Shown: piece after piece, positions 49,230 through 57,840 of the stretch | Position numbering within the stretch: the stretch's first letter is position 1 | Layout: each line of letters opens with the position of its first letter | Source of the DNA: Kutzneria chonburiensis | GTDB taxonomy: Bacteria > Actinomycetota > Actinomycetes > Mycobacteriales > Pseudonocardiaceae | NCBI RefSeq assembly: GCF_028622115.1 | Contig: NZ_CP097263.1 | Coordinates: 1,860,001-1,924,000 of the forward strand | Direction: 5' to 3' | DNA length: 64,000 nucleotides | Position numbers and translations under genes: made by a program | Notes under the pieces: model-generated | The model's input: only the letters and a program-made list of their open reading frames with translations | Told to the model about the DNA's origin: nothing | Databases searched by the model: none

Positions 49230-49258
49230 GGTGGCTCGTTCCTGACCGCAGCGCACGA

Positions 49259-49286
49259 GAGCGGCCGGCATTTAGGTCGGCCGCTC
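49259..49286 (+). terminator. Hairpin terminator after the methyltransferase gene
   Basis: GAGCGGCCG (49259-49267) and CGGCCGCTC (49278-49286) are exact complements around a 10-nt AT-rich loop, 30 bp after the stop codon. No T tract. Confidence 0.6.
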
Positions 49287-49461
49287 GCGTCGGTGCGTTC
49301 AGGGCATGGTCTCGCGTTGTTGGGGCGTCGCGTGCTGTCGACCGGCCAGGTCCAGGAATCCTTTCTCGGACACGATTTCCTCGGGGCCGGGGCGCTTCGC
49401 TCTCATCGGGCCAGCGTCCCCGACGGGCATGACGTTGCCAAGCTGACATGGCCCGGGACGC

Positions 49462-49492
49462 GTGTCAGGGCTGTGTCAGGGGGGTGACACCG
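49462..49492 (+). promoter_or_regulatory. Three 11-bp-phased SARP-type repeats before the exporter
   Basis: GTGTCAGGG occurs at 49462-49470 and again at 49473-49481, exactly 11 bp apart; a third degenerate copy, GTGACACCG, starts at 49484, again 11 bp on. SARP regulators are known to bind heptamer direct repeats spaced by one helical turn, just ahead of the -10 box. The same GTGTCAG core occurs before the P450 gene. A -10-like GACAGT (49501-49506) follows close to the ATG. Confidence 0.72.
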
Positions 49493-49513
49493 GGCGCGAA
49501 GACAGTGCTGGGT

Positions 49514-50443
49514 ATGACGAATCTGGCGATTGCGGTGTCGGGGCTGCGGAAGGCGTACAAGGACAAGGTGGTGCTGGACGGGGTGGACCTGGAGGTGGGG
49601 ACGGGGACGGTGTTCGCGCTGCTGGGGCCGAACGGGGCGGGGAAGACGACGGCGGTGAACGTGCTGACGACGCTGACGGCGGCGGATGGGGGAGAGGTGC
49701 GGGTGGCGGGGTATGACGTGGGGAAGGAGGCGAAGGAGGTGAGGAGGGCGATCGGGGTTACGGGGCAGTTCGCGGCGGTGGATGAACTGCTGACGGGGGA
49801 GGAGAACCTGCGGCTGATGGTGGATCTGAGCCGGCGGGCGGAAGAAGGGGTCGTCGGGAGGCTGCTGGAGCGGTTTGAACTGGGGGAAGCGGCGAAGAAG
49901 GCGGCGGGGACGTATTCGGGAGGGATGAGGCGGAAGCTGGATCTGGCCATGACGCTGGTGGGTGATCCGAAGATCATCTTTCTGGATGAGCCGACCACGG
50001 GGCTGGATCCGCGGAGTAGGCGGACGATGTGGGAGATCGTCAAGGAGCTGGTGGGGGAAGGGGTGACGGTTTTCCTTACCACGCAATACCTTGAGGAAGC
50101 GGATCAGCTGGCGGATCGGGTGGCGGTGCTGGACGGCGGCCGGGTGGTGGCGGAAGGCACTCCGGAGGAGCTCAAGCGGCGGATCCCGGGAACGCACATC
50201 AGGCTGCGGTTCACGAACGTGGAGGAGCTGGAGGCGGCGGCGCGGGTTCTGACGGACGGGAAGCGTGAGGACGAAGCGCTGACGCTGCGGGTGCCGGGCG
50301 ACGGGGGGACGAGGTCGCTGAGGGTGCTGCTGGACCGGCTGGACGAATACGCGGTCAGCGCGGAAGAGCTGTCGGTGCACACGCCGGACCTCGATGACGT
50401 CTTCCTTGCCCTGACGGGCCACGCGACGGAGGTGTCGGCGTGA
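49514..50443 (+). CDS. DrrA-type ABC transporter ATP-binding protein
   Basis: This 309-residue cytoplasmic ATPase of a drug/antibiotic exporter has Walker A GPNGAGKTTAVNVL, signature YSGGMRRKLDLAM, Walker B IIFLDEPTTGLD and the C-terminal DUF4162 region typical of DrrA. The ATG at 49514 has no strong ribosome binding site, so the mRNA may be leaderless. Codon use is odd: Gly, Ala, Thr, Val are written GGG, GCG, ACG, GTG rather than with C, in strong contrast to neighbours. The gene overlaps the permease start (GTGA). It works with the 50440 product to export an unknown compound. Confidence 0.93.
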   Translation: MTNLAIAVSGLRKAYKDKVVLDGVDLEVGTGTVFALLGPNGAGKTTAVNVLTTLTAADGGEVRVAGYDVGKEAKEVRRAIGVTGQFAAVDELLTGEENLRLMVDLSRRAEEGVVGRLLERFELGEAAKKAAGTYSGGMRRKLDLAMTLVGDPKIIFLDEPTTGLDPRSRRTMWEIVKELVGEGVTVFLTTQYLEEADQLADRVAVLDGGRVVAEGTPEELKRRIPGTHIRLRFTNVEELEAAARVLTDGKREDEALTLRVPGDGGTRSLRVLLDRLDEYAVSAEELSVHTPDLDDVFLALTGHATEVSA

Positions 50444-51186
50444 TGAAGACCCCATCGATGGTGATGCTGCGACGCAACCTCAAGCACGTGGCCCGGAATC
50501 CGACCTCGGTGTTCAACGCGGTGCTGATGCCGGTGGTGGTGATGCTGATGTTCGTCTACCTGCTGGGCGGCGCCTTCAGCGTGGGCGTGGACTACGTCGA
50601 CTACGCGACGCCGGGCATGCTGCTGCTGGCGGTTTGCTACGGCCTGGGCGCGGTGGCGACCTCGGTGAACGCGGACATGACCAAGGGCGTGATCAACCGG
50701 TTCAAGGTCATGGATGTCTCCCGCGGCGCGGTGCTGACGGGCCACGTCGTCGCCAGTGTGCTGACCAACCTGGTGGCCATCGGGGCGATCATCGGAGTGG
50801 CTTTCCTGCTGGGCTTCAGCCCGGCGGCGAGCCTGCTGGACTGGCTCGGCGTGCTCGCAGTGGTGCTGCTGCTCGCGGTGGCGGCGGGCTGGTTCACGGT
50901 GGCGCTGGGACTGTTCGCGAAGTCGCCGGAGACGGCGGGGCTGGCGGCGGTGCCGCTGGTGATGCTGCCGTTCTTCAGCAGCGCGATCGTCCCGGCGGCG
51001 AAAATGGGGCCGGGCGTAAGGGAATTCGCGCAGTACCAACCGTTCACGCCGATCATCGAGACGTTGCGGGGACTGCTCGACGGCACGCCGGCGGCCGGCG
51101 ACGCGATCGCGGCGGTCGCCTGGTGCCTCGGTATCGCGGTGGTCGGCTACCTGTGGGCGCGGTCCACGTTCACGAAGCGAGCGTGA
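50440..51186 (+). CDS. DrrB-type ABC-2 transporter permease
   Basis: This 248-residue membrane subunit has six helices in ABC-2 style: NAVLMPVVVMLMFVYLLGG first, then ATPGMLLLAVCYGLGAVA, and the conserved later region FFSSAIVPAAKMGPGVRE and QYQPFTPIIETLRGLLDG. It starts at GTG 50440, or at the ATG three bases on, overlapping the ATPase stop. The pair forms a DrrAB-like exporter. Its 3' end overlaps that of the convergent SARP gene by 17 bp. Confidence 0.92.
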   Translation: MMKTPSMVMLRRNLKHVARNPTSVFNAVLMPVVVMLMFVYLLGGAFSVGVDYVDYATPGMLLLAVCYGLGAVATSVNADMTKGVINRFKVMDVSRGAVLTGHVVASVLTNLVAIGAIIGVAFLLGFSPAASLLDWLGVLAVVLLLAVAAGWFTVALGLFAKSPETAGLAAVPLVMLPFFSSAIVPAAKMGPGVREFAQYQPFTPIIETLRGLLDGTPAAGDAIAAVAWCLGIAVVGYLWARSTFTKRA

Positions 51187-54100
51187 CGGCGGCCAGCTCA
51201 CGCCAGCCAGCCGTAGTCCCCTCCTCAGTCGCCTCGGCGAATCGCGATTCGCCGAGGCGACGAAGCGCGGCCTGCTCGATACGGGTCACGTCCGGCTGCG
51301 AACGGTCCCAAAGGCCGCGAAGGCCGACACTCGCCGCCAACAGCCGCGCCGCCTGCTCGTCCTGATCCTCACGCAACGCCAGGTCGGCCAGCCCGAGCAG
51401 CGCCTGGGCGATCACCGGCGGGTTCCCGTGCTCGGCCGCGGCCTCGAAGGCGGCGACGCGATGGGTCCGGGCCGAGGCGATGTCCGAGGCCAGGTAGCCG
51501 AGGAGGTCCTGCCGCATCGCCCGGACCTGAGCCCGCTCGGCGGCGCTGCCCAACAACCCGGTGGCGACGTCGAGCTGCCGCCGCGCCTCCGAGACGTCAC
51601 CACGCCAACGGGCGAGGTTTGCCTTGCCCAGAGCCAACTCGACCAACGCACCGGGCCACGCGACCCGCGAAGCGGTCCGCTGCGCCTGCGCCATGGCGGC
51701 GGCGCTCGACGAGTCGTCCCCGGCCAGCCAGTGCAGCTGGGCCTGCCGCGACCGCATCCGCACGACGTCCTCGATCGCGCCGACCTCGGTGACCACGGCG
51801 ATCGCCTGCTCGTAGTGCTCGCACGCGCCGGTGAAGTCGCCACGCATGGCGATCCGGTCGGCCAGCTCGGTCAGCGCGAACGACATGCCCCACCGTTCGC
51901 CCAGCGCCCGGTACTCGGCCAGCGCCGTCTCCAGGCACGCGTCGGCCTCCAGACTGCCGTCGCCGGCCATGATCCGCATCTTGCCGAGCTGAAGCCGAGC
52001 CAGCGCCCGCACCCACGGCTCCTCGTCGGCCAGCAGCGGCTCCCACACGGCCACGAACGCGTCCGGCTCCCGGACCAGCCGCTCCAGCGCGGCGACGAGC
52101 CGCACCGCCGGGTGGCAGCCGTCGACCCGGAGGTTGATCTCGTGCACCTCGTGGATCCACTCGGCGGCCTGGTTCTGATCACTCTCCAGCCCGGACGTGA
52201 CGAAGCCGGTGGCCAGCGCGTAGACCGCGGCCCGGATCCGGTCGGGCACCTCGCCGGGCACGGCGGCGGCCGCCACGATCAGCTCGTTGCCCTCGTTCTT
52301 GTGCCCGCCGAGCCACCAGTACCAGCCGCCGGCCGCGGCCAGCCGCATCGCCCCGGTCGCATCGCCGGCCGCGAGCGCGCCGCGCATCGCCGCGACGATG
52401 TTGTCGTGCTCGACCTCGAGCTCGGCCAGCCATTCCAGCTGCTCGGCGCCGCGAAGACGCGGGTCGGCGGTCTCGGCGAGGTCGGTGAAGTACGTGAGAT
52501 GGGCCCGACGGGCCAGTTCCGACTCACCGGCCTCCGAGAGGCGTTCCTGGGCGTACTCCTTGATGGTGCCGAGCAGCCGGTAGCGCGTCGCCGTGTCGCC
52601 TTCGGCGACGACCAGCGATTTCTCGGTCAAAGCGGTCAGCAGATCGAGCACGTCCCCCGCGCAGACCCGCTCGGCGGCTTCCTGGCTGGCGCCGCCGGCG
52701 AACACCGACAGCCGCCGCAGCGCCGACCTTTCGTCGTCGGTGAGCAGCTCCCAGCTCCAGTCGACCATCGCACGCAGCGTCCGGTGCCGGGGGAGCGCCG
52801 TGCGGCTGCCGCCGGTCAACAGCCGGAACCGGTCGTCGAGCCGGTGGGCCAGCTGATCGACGGACATCGTGCGCAGCCGGGCCGCGGCGAGCTCGATCGC
52901 CAGCGGCATGCCGTCCAGCGCCCGGCAGATGCGGGCCAGCGTGGACGACGTGCCGGCGTCGGTCCCGAGGTCCTTGCGCACCGCGCCGGCCCGGTCCCGC
53001 AGCAGCCGTACGGCCGGCGACGACTCGATCTTCTCGGGATCGGCGTCCTCGGCCGGCAGGACCAGCGGCGCGACCGGCCACAGCGTCTCGCCGGTGATGC
53101 CGAGCGGTTCCCGGCTGGTGGCGAGGATGCGCAGCCGCCGGCACTCGCCGAGCACCCGGTGGGCGAAGGCCGCGGCGGACTCGATCACGTGCTCGCAGTT
53201 GTCCAGCACCAGCACCATCGCCCGGTCGCGGAGCGCCGCCACGACCCGGTCGGTCGGCTCCGCGTCCGGCGCGTCGCCGAGCAGCGAGTCCCGCAGCTTG
53301 AGCGCGGCGAGCGTCGCCTGCGCGACGTCGCTGCCCGCGCCGATGGGCGCCAGCTCGACCAGCCAGACCCCGTCCGCCTGGTCGTCGAGCAGCGTGCGCG
53401 CGGTTTCCGTGGCCAGCCTGGTCTTGCCCGAGCCACCCGGCCCGATCAGCGTGGTGAGCCGGTGGTCGGCGACGAGCTCGCGGACCGCGGCGACGTCGCC
53501 GTCCTTGCCCACGTAACTGGTCAGCTCGGCCCGCAGGTTGGTCCGGCGGGTCTCCTCCCGCCGCCCCAGCTCGCCCCGCAGCAGCGCGACGTGCACGGCG
53601 GACAGCTCAGGTGATGGGTCCACGCCCAGCTCGTTGGCCAGGGTTTCCCTGGTGCGCTGGTACAGCAGCAGCGCGTCGGTGTCACGGCCGGTCGCGGCCA
53701 GCGCCCGCATCAGGGCGGCGACGAGCCGTTCGCGGACCGGATGGGCGACCACGAGGTCGGTCAGCTCCGTGATGGTCTCCGCGCTGTGACCGATGCTGGT
53801 CTCCGCGTCGAAGCGGTCCTCCAAGGCGGTCAGACGCAGTCCCTCGAGCCGGGTGACCGCCGCGTCGAAGGCCGCGCTGTCCAGCAGACCGACGTCCTGC
53901 ATGGCCCCACCACGCCACAGGGCCAGGGCATCGCGCAGCCGTCGTGGATCCTCGCGGGCCTCGCTGACCAGGCGCTGGAATCGCACGGCGTCGACGGCGT
54001 CCGGTTCGATCACCAGCCGGTAGCCGTTCGCCTGCCCGTCGACCGCCCCGTCCGGCAGCACCTTCCGCAGCCGGGAAACCAGGCGCTGCAAGGCATTCGC

Positions 54101-54274
54101 CGCGTCGGCCGGCGGGTTCTCGCCCCAGATCCAGTCGACCAGCGACGCCTTCGGGACCACGTGACCGGGATCGAGCGCGAGGGCGGCCAGCAGCCCACGC
54201 AGCCGGGCGCCCGGCACGTCGGCCACCGCGCCGTCCGTACGCACCTCGAATGGTCCGAGCATCCCGATCTGCAC
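51170..54274 (-). CDS. SARP-family regulator with NB-ARC and TPR domains (AfsR-like)
   Basis: This 1034-residue protein has an OmpR-like winged helix (~1-90: QIGMLGPFEVRTDG, ASLVDWIWGENPP, LQRLVSRLRKVLPDG), a bacterial activation domain (BTAD ~95-240: FQRLVSEAREDPRRL, GELGVDPSPEL-type end), an NB-ARC ATPase (GPGGSGKTRLATETA near 280) and TPR-like repeats to the end. The GTG at 54274 is divergent from the P450. Phased GTGTCAG repeats in the gap and before the exporter are its likely targets. Such regulators usually switch on secondary-metabolite genes. Confidence 0.92.
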   Translation of the reverse strand: MQIGMLGPFEVRTDGAVADVPGARLRGLLAALALDPGHVVPKASLVDWIWGENPPADAANALQRLVSRLRKVLPDGAVDGQANGYRLVIEPDAVDAVRFQRLVSEAREDPRRLRDALALWRGGAMQDVGLLDSAAFDAAVTRLEGLRLTALEDRFDAETSIGHSAETITELTDLVVAHPVRERLVAALMRALAATGRDTDALLLYQRTRETLANELGVDPSPELSAVHVALLRGELGRREETRRTNLRAELTSYVGKDGDVAAVRELVADHRLTTLIGPGGSGKTRLATETARTLLDDQADGVWLVELAPIGAGSDVAQATLAALKLRDSLLGDAPDAEPTDRVVAALRDRAMVLVLDNCEHVIESAAAFAHRVLGECRRLRILATSREPLGITGETLWPVAPLVLPAEDADPEKIESSPAVRLLRDRAGAVRKDLGTDAGTSSTLARICRALDGMPLAIELAAARLRTMSVDQLAHRLDDRFRLLTGGSRTALPRHRTLRAMVDWSWELLTDDERSALRRLSVFAGGASQEAAERVCAGDVLDLLTALTEKSLVVAEGDTATRYRLLGTIKEYAQERLSEAGESELARRAHLTYFTDLAETADPRLRGAEQLEWLAELEVEHDNIVAAMRGALAAGDATGAMRLAAAGGWYWWLGGHKNEGNELIVAAAAVPGEVPDRIRAAVYALATGFVTSGLESDQNQAAEWIHEVHEINLRVDGCHPAVRLVAALERLVREPDAFVAVWEPLLADEEPWVRALARLQLGKMRIMAGDGSLEADACLETALAEYRALGERWGMSFALTELADRIAMRGDFTGACEHYEQAIAVVTEVGAIEDVVRMRSRQAQLHWLAGDDSSSAAAMAQAQRTASRVAWPGALVELALGKANLARWRGDVSEARRQLDVATGLLGSAAERAQVRAMRQDLLGYLASDIASARTHRVAAFEAAAEHGNPPVIAQALLGLADLALREDQDEQAARLLAASVGLRGLWDRSQPDVTRIEQAALRRLGESRFAEATEEGTTAGWRELAAVTLAS

Positions 54275-54316
54275 CGGCCGATTTTGCCACGGGTGATCGA
54301 CGCGAATCGGTAAGTT

Positions 54317-54359
54317 GCGCTGACAGCGGTGTCAGCGCCGTGACCGTCCGGTGTCAGCG
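54317..54359. promoter_or_regulatory. SARP-type repeats and inverted repeat between SARP and P450 genes
   Basis: CGGTGTCAGCG occurs at 54327-54337 and 54349-54359, 22 bp (two helical turns) apart. A weaker copy, GTGACCGTC, lies midway at 54340-54348. On the left a 9-bp inverted repeat, GCGCTGACA-N4-TGTCAGCGC (54317-54338), gives the same heptamer facing the SARP gene. So both directions may be controlled by the SARP protein. P450 ATG is 47 bp downstream. Confidence 0.72.
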
Positions 54360-54405
54360 GGCCCGGCGACTGTGGTGACAGCACACGCCACGAGAGGAAC
54401 TTCTG

Positions 54406-55605
54406 ATGAGCCAGGGCATGCCCACCGAGCGCGACGCCGGCCCGTTCGACCCGCCGAGCCGGATGAGCGAGCTGCGCGCGACCCGCCCGGTCAGCCCGCT
54501 GGTCTTCCCGGACGGCCACGAGGGCTGGCTGGTCACCGGCTACGACGAGGTCCGCCAGGTGCTGGCCGACACCCGGTTCAGCTCCCGCCAGGACATCGGC
54601 GTCCTGCACGTGCCGTGGGAGACGCCGGGCATGCCGCCGGCCACCGAGCCGTCCCCGCAGATCCCGGGCCTGTTCATCGCCATGGACCCGCCGGACCACA
54701 CCCGGTTGCGGCGCAAGCTGATCGGCGCCTTCACGGTGAAGCGGATGAAGATGCTCGAGGAGCACATCATCGAGATCACCGAGCGGCAGCTGGACGAGCT
54801 GGCCGCCATGGCCCGGCCGGTCGACCTGGTCACGGCGTTCGCGCTGCCGGTGCCGTCGCTGGTCATCTGCGAGCTGCTCGGCGTGCCCTACGCGGACCGG
54901 GCGACCTTCCAGGCCAACTCGGCCCAGTTCCTGGTCAAGGACCAGTCGCTGGAGGAGAAGATGGGCGCGTGGAACGCCCTGACCTCGTACCTGGCCGGGC
55001 TGATCACCGCCAAGCGGGCCGAGCCGGGCGACGACCTGCTGTCCGACCTGGCCCGTGACGAGGACCTGAGCGTCGAGGAACTGATCGGCATCGCCTTCCT
55101 GCTGCTGCTCGCCGGGCACGAGACCACCGCGAACATGCTGGCACTGGGCACTTTCGCCCTGCTGGAGCACCCGGACCAGCTGGCCGAGCTGCGGGCCGAC
55201 CCGGAACTGATGCCTGACGCCGTCGAGGAGCTCATGCGCTACCTCGCCGTCGCCGACACGTTCCTGCGCTACGCCACCGAGGACATCGAGCTCGCCGGCG
55301 AGACGATCACCAAGGGGACGACGGTCGTCGTCTCGCTGCTGGCCGCCGGCCACGACCCGCAGCGGTTCGAGAACGGCGACACGCTGGACGTGCACCGCAA
55401 GGCCCGTGGCCATGTGTCCTTCGGGCACGGCGTGCACCAGTGCCTCGGCCAGCAGCTGGCCCGAATCGAGATGCGGGCCGGCTTCGCCGGGCTGCTGCGC
55501 CGCTTTCCGACGCTGGAGCTGGCCATTCCGGCCGGCGAGGTGCGGCTGCGGACCGATATGAGCATCTACGGCGTGCACGAGCTGCCGGTGACCTGGACGG
55601 ACTAG
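54406..55605 (+). CDS. Cytochrome P450 (CYP105/107-like)
   Basis: This 399-residue soluble bacterial monooxygenase has the I-helix motif AGHETTAN with the conserved Thr, the ExxR pair in ELMRYL-type K helix, and heme-binding loop FGHGVHQCLGQQLAR with the Cys ligand near residue 345. DPPDHTRLRRKL near residue 95 is also typical. The ATG at 54406 has GAGAGGA upstream. It needs external ferredoxin and reductase, which are not present here. Probably hydroxylates the exported compound or a toxin; inferred from shared regulation with the exporter. Confidence 0.95.
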   Translation: MSQGMPTERDAGPFDPPSRMSELRATRPVSPLVFPDGHEGWLVTGYDEVRQVLADTRFSSRQDIGVLHVPWETPGMPPATEPSPQIPGLFIAMDPPDHTRLRRKLIGAFTVKRMKMLEEHIIEITERQLDELAAMARPVDLVTAFALPVPSLVICELLGVPYADRATFQANSAQFLVKDQSLEEKMGAWNALTSYLAGLITAKRAEPGDDLLSDLARDEDLSVEELIGIAFLLLLAGHETTANMLALGTFALLEHPDQLAELRADPELMPDAVEELMRYLAVADTFLRYATEDIELAGETITKGTTVVVSLLAAGHDPQRFENGDTLDVHRKARGHVSFGHGVHQCLGQQLARIEMRAGFAGLLRRFPTLELAIPAGEVRLRTDMSIYGVHELPVTWTD

Positions 55606-55639
55606 AGTCGGAGGCCGGACCGGCGGTGAGGAGACGGTG

Positions 55640-55945
55640 ATGGACGAGGACCGGCACGACGTCGTGGACGGCGAGATCGTCGACGACGCCCCGAGCACGG
55701 CGGTCGCGGTCCCCTCGACACCGGAACCGACGCTGCCGGAGCCGGACTACAGCGACGGCGGCGTGCCGAGCTTCGACTTCGTCCGGGACAAGATCGAGAA
55801 CCGGTACACGACGTCGGTGGGCTCGACCGAGCTGGCCGGGCTGGGCACGGAGAACACCGCGGAAGCCCTGGACAAGCAGCTCGCCGACCGTGAGCAGGCG
55901 GCCAAGGACCGGCTGGCCGAGATCCGCCGGTCGCTCGGCCAGTAG
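55640..55945 (+). CDS. Small acidic protein of unknown function (101 aa)
   Basis: The ATG at 55640 (GAGGAG upstream) is 34 bp behind the P450 stop. The first half is disordered and acidic (DEDRHDVVDGEIVDDAP, Pro/Thr-rich), and the second half predicted helical, with a conserved-looking core VPSFDFVRDKIENRYTTSVG and a coiled end (ADREQAAKDRLAEIRRSL). Its nearness to the P450 suggests co-transcription. No family recognised. Confidence 0.7.
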   Translation: MDEDRHDVVDGEIVDDAPSTAVAVPSTPEPTLPEPDYSDGGVPSFDFVRDKIENRYTTSVGSTELAGLGTENTAEALDKQLADREQAAKDRLAEIRRSLGQ

Positions 55946-55946
55946 C

Positions 55947-57275
55947 TCAGAGGAGGTGGGCCAGCGCCTGGTCCACCACGGGGTGACGGAAGCGGTGCCC
56001 GGCCAGTTCCAGCCGGCGGGGCACCACCCGCTGGCTGGCGCTGGCCAACTCCTCGGCCCCCTCCCGGCCGAGCAGCAGGCGGGGACCGATGGACGGAACC
56101 GGGAGCACGGCCGGCCGGTGCAGTGCCGAGGCCAGGGCCCTGGTGTAGTCGATGTTGCGAACCGGTTGCGGGGCAACGGCATTGACTGCGCCGGACAGTC
56201 CACTGTCGACGATCGCCCGTAGGTAGACGTCGAGCAGGTCGTCGATGCCGATCCACGGCAGCCACTGCCGGCCGGTGCCGAGCCGGCCGCCCAGTCCGGC
56301 CGCGAACAACGGGAACAGCAGGCGCAGGCTGCCGCCGCGTGGCGACTGCACGATGCCGGTCCGCACGGTGACGACCCGGACGCCGTCCTCGGCGGCGGCC
56401 GAGGCCGCGTCCTCCCAGTCCGCCACCAGGTCGGCGAGAAAGCCTTCGCCGCGCGGACTTTCCTCGGTCAACAGCTCGTCGCCGCGATCGGGGCCGTAGA
56501 TGCCGACCGCCGAGGCGCTGACAAACGTCGACGGCCGATGCCGCCCGCGTGCGGCCAGCTGTGCCAACCGTAGCGTCGGCTCGATCCGGCTGTCCCGCAC
56601 GGCGGCCTTGTGCGACGGGGTGAATCGCCCCGCGATCGACGCGCCGGCCAGATGGACAACTGCGTCCACGCCGGCCAGCAGGTCGGCGTCCGGCTTATCG
56701 GGACGCCACCGCCGCTCGCTCGCCGAACGCGGTGCGCGCCGGACCAAACGGATCACCTTGTGGCCGCCGGTGGTCAGCAGGGCGGCCAGCTGCGTGCCGA
56801 TCATGCCTCCGCTGCCGGTGATCGCAACGGTCAGCGGGTCCGGCCGAAGGTCGCGGGACCACCGGTGCGCGGCGAGATCGCCGGCCAGCTGCCGGTGCCG
56901 ATAGGCGACCATGGACCGCAGCAGCGCGCCCGGCACCGGCGTTTCGATCCGGTCGGTGACCTTGGTCTTCGAGTCACCCTCGGCGGCGAATTCGTGGCTG
57001 TGCCGCCAGGACAACACTGTTCGCAGCGGCTGCGAGGCCAGTTCGTCGACGAACCGGTACGGCGGGTCGTACGCGCCCGGCTGGTGCGCGGCCAGCCACC
57101 GCAGCCCGCCGGGAAGTCCCAGCACCGCCTGCCCGTCCCGCAGCGACGAGGCCTCCGCGATCACCCGCAGCGGCGCCCACGGCGGCGTCAGGCGAGGCAT
57201 GGCTCCGGGCCGGCTGTGCCAGGCGAACACCTCGGCCAGCGGGAAGTCGACGACGGTCGACTGCACGATGCTCAC
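55947..57275 (-). CDS. TIGR01777-family SDR protein with SRPBCC domain
   Basis: This 442-residue protein has an N-terminal SRPBCC-like lipid/ligand domain (~1-150: STVVDFPLAEVFAWHSRPG, SWRHSHEFAAEG) and an epimerase-like SDR domain with VAITGSGGMIGTQLAALL, VVHLAGASIAGR, SASAVGIYGPD (Tyr region) and WLPWIGIDDLLDVY. The GTG at 57275 overlaps the TspO stop (GTGA). The fusion is common in actinobacteria next to light- or carotenoid-type genes. Substrate unknown. Confidence 0.88.
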   Translation of the reverse strand: MSIVQSTVVDFPLAEVFAWHSRPGAMPRLTPPWAPLRVIAEASSLRDGQAVLGLPGGLRWLAAHQPGAYDPPYRFVDELASQPLRTVLSWRHSHEFAAEGDSKTKVTDRIETPVPGALLRSMVAYRHRQLAGDLAAHRWSRDLRPDPLTVAITGSGGMIGTQLAALLTTGGHKVIRLVRRAPRSASERRWRPDKPDADLLAGVDAVVHLAGASIAGRFTPSHKAAVRDSRIEPTLRLAQLAARGRHRPSTFVSASAVGIYGPDRGDELLTEESPRGEGFLADLVADWEDAASAAAEDGVRVVTVRTGIVQSPRGGSLRLLFPLFAAGLGGRLGTGRQWLPWIGIDDLLDVYLRAIVDSGLSGAVNAVAPQPVRNIDYTRALASALHRPAVLPVPSIGPRLLLGREGAEELASASQRVVPRRLELAGHRFRHPVVDQALAHLL

Positions 57276-57760
57276 GGGTTGAGCTGCCAGACGGCGTAGG
57301 TGAGCACGGTGGCGAAGGTAGTCCACGCCCAGTAGGGCAGCAGCAGCACGGCGGCGGCGCGTCGGATCCGCGCGAACAGCACCACTGTCACGCCGATGGC
57401 CAGCCACAACACCACGATCTCGGCGAAGGTCGCCCCGAACAGCCGCAGGCCGAAGAAGATCGGCGTCCATGCGGCGTTGAGCAGCAACTGCACCCCGTAC
57501 GTGGTCAGCGCCCAGCGTGCACCGCCCGTGCCGGCGCGTCGCCAGACCAGCCAACCGGCCACGGCGATCGACACGTAGAGCAGGGTCCAGACCGGGCCGA
57601 AGACCCAGGCCGGAGGGGCCCACGAGGGCTGGGCCAGCCGTCCGTAGTCCTGGGCCGTGCGGGTGCTGGCCAGCGCACCGGCCAGCGCCGCGAGCGCCAC
57701 CGCCAGCCCGAACACCGCGCCGGCGCCGGCCTGCCGGCGGACCGTGAACACCGTCATCAT
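57272..57760 (-). CDS. tspO: TspO/MBR-family tryptophan-rich sensory protein
   Basis: This 162-residue membrane protein has five helices. Signature PSWAPPAWVFGPVWTLLY is at ~45-62, then LNAAWTPIFFGLRLFGA, and WAWTTFATVLTYAVWQLNP at the end. TspO proteins bind tetrapyrroles and respond to light or oxygen in bacteria. It starts at the ATG at 57760 with GGGAGGCG upstream, and is coupled to the SDR gene. Tandem 11-bp repeats and a TAGAAT box lie in its promoter. Confidence 0.93.
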   Translation of the reverse strand: MMTVFTVRRQAGAGAVFGLAVALAALAGALASTRTAQDYGRLAQPSWAPPAWVFGPVWTLLYVSIAVAGWLVWRRAGTGGARWALTTYGVQLLLNAAWTPIFFGLRLFGATFAEIVVLWLAIGVTVVLFARIRRAAAVLLLPYWAWTTFATVLTYAVWQLNP

Positions 57761-57770
57761 CGCCTCCCGA

Positions 57771-57796
57771 CTTGAACCGATTTCGAATCGATTCTA
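57771..57796 (-). promoter_or_regulatory. tspO promoter: TAGAAT box with tandem 11-bp repeats
   Basis: On the minus strand TAGAAT (57796-57791) is followed at once by ATCGATTCGAA and ATCGGTTCAAG (57792-57771), two adjoining 11-mers of pattern ATCGNTTYNNN. B12-dependent CarH/LitR MerR regulators are known to bind tandem 11-bp direct repeats. The repeats cover the -10 box and the likely start site, so binding should repress. Confidence 0.65.
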
Positions 57797-57840
57797 GGCT
57801 CACGGGGACCGGCCCGCCCGGCGAGCGACAGGAGACCGCC

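Larger units (their letters stand above)
49230..49513. other. Intergenic region between the methyltransferase and the exporter
   Basis: These 284 bp hold a hairpin terminator at 49259-49286 and the SARP-type repeats at 49462-49492. A 35-codon minus-strand frame at 49299-49406 exists but has no ribosome binding site. The exporter promoter must be within the last ~100 bp. Confidence 0.5.

Noticed and set aside
49299-49406. 35-codon minus-strand ORF after the methyltransferase
   Set aside because: No ribosome binding site and no conserved features; kept only as a note within the intergenic entry.
51428-53614. Plus-strand open frame of more than 700 codons opposite the SARP gene
   Set aside because: It mirrors the NB-ARC/TPR coding sequence, has Arg/Gly/Pro-rich random composition and no start signal.
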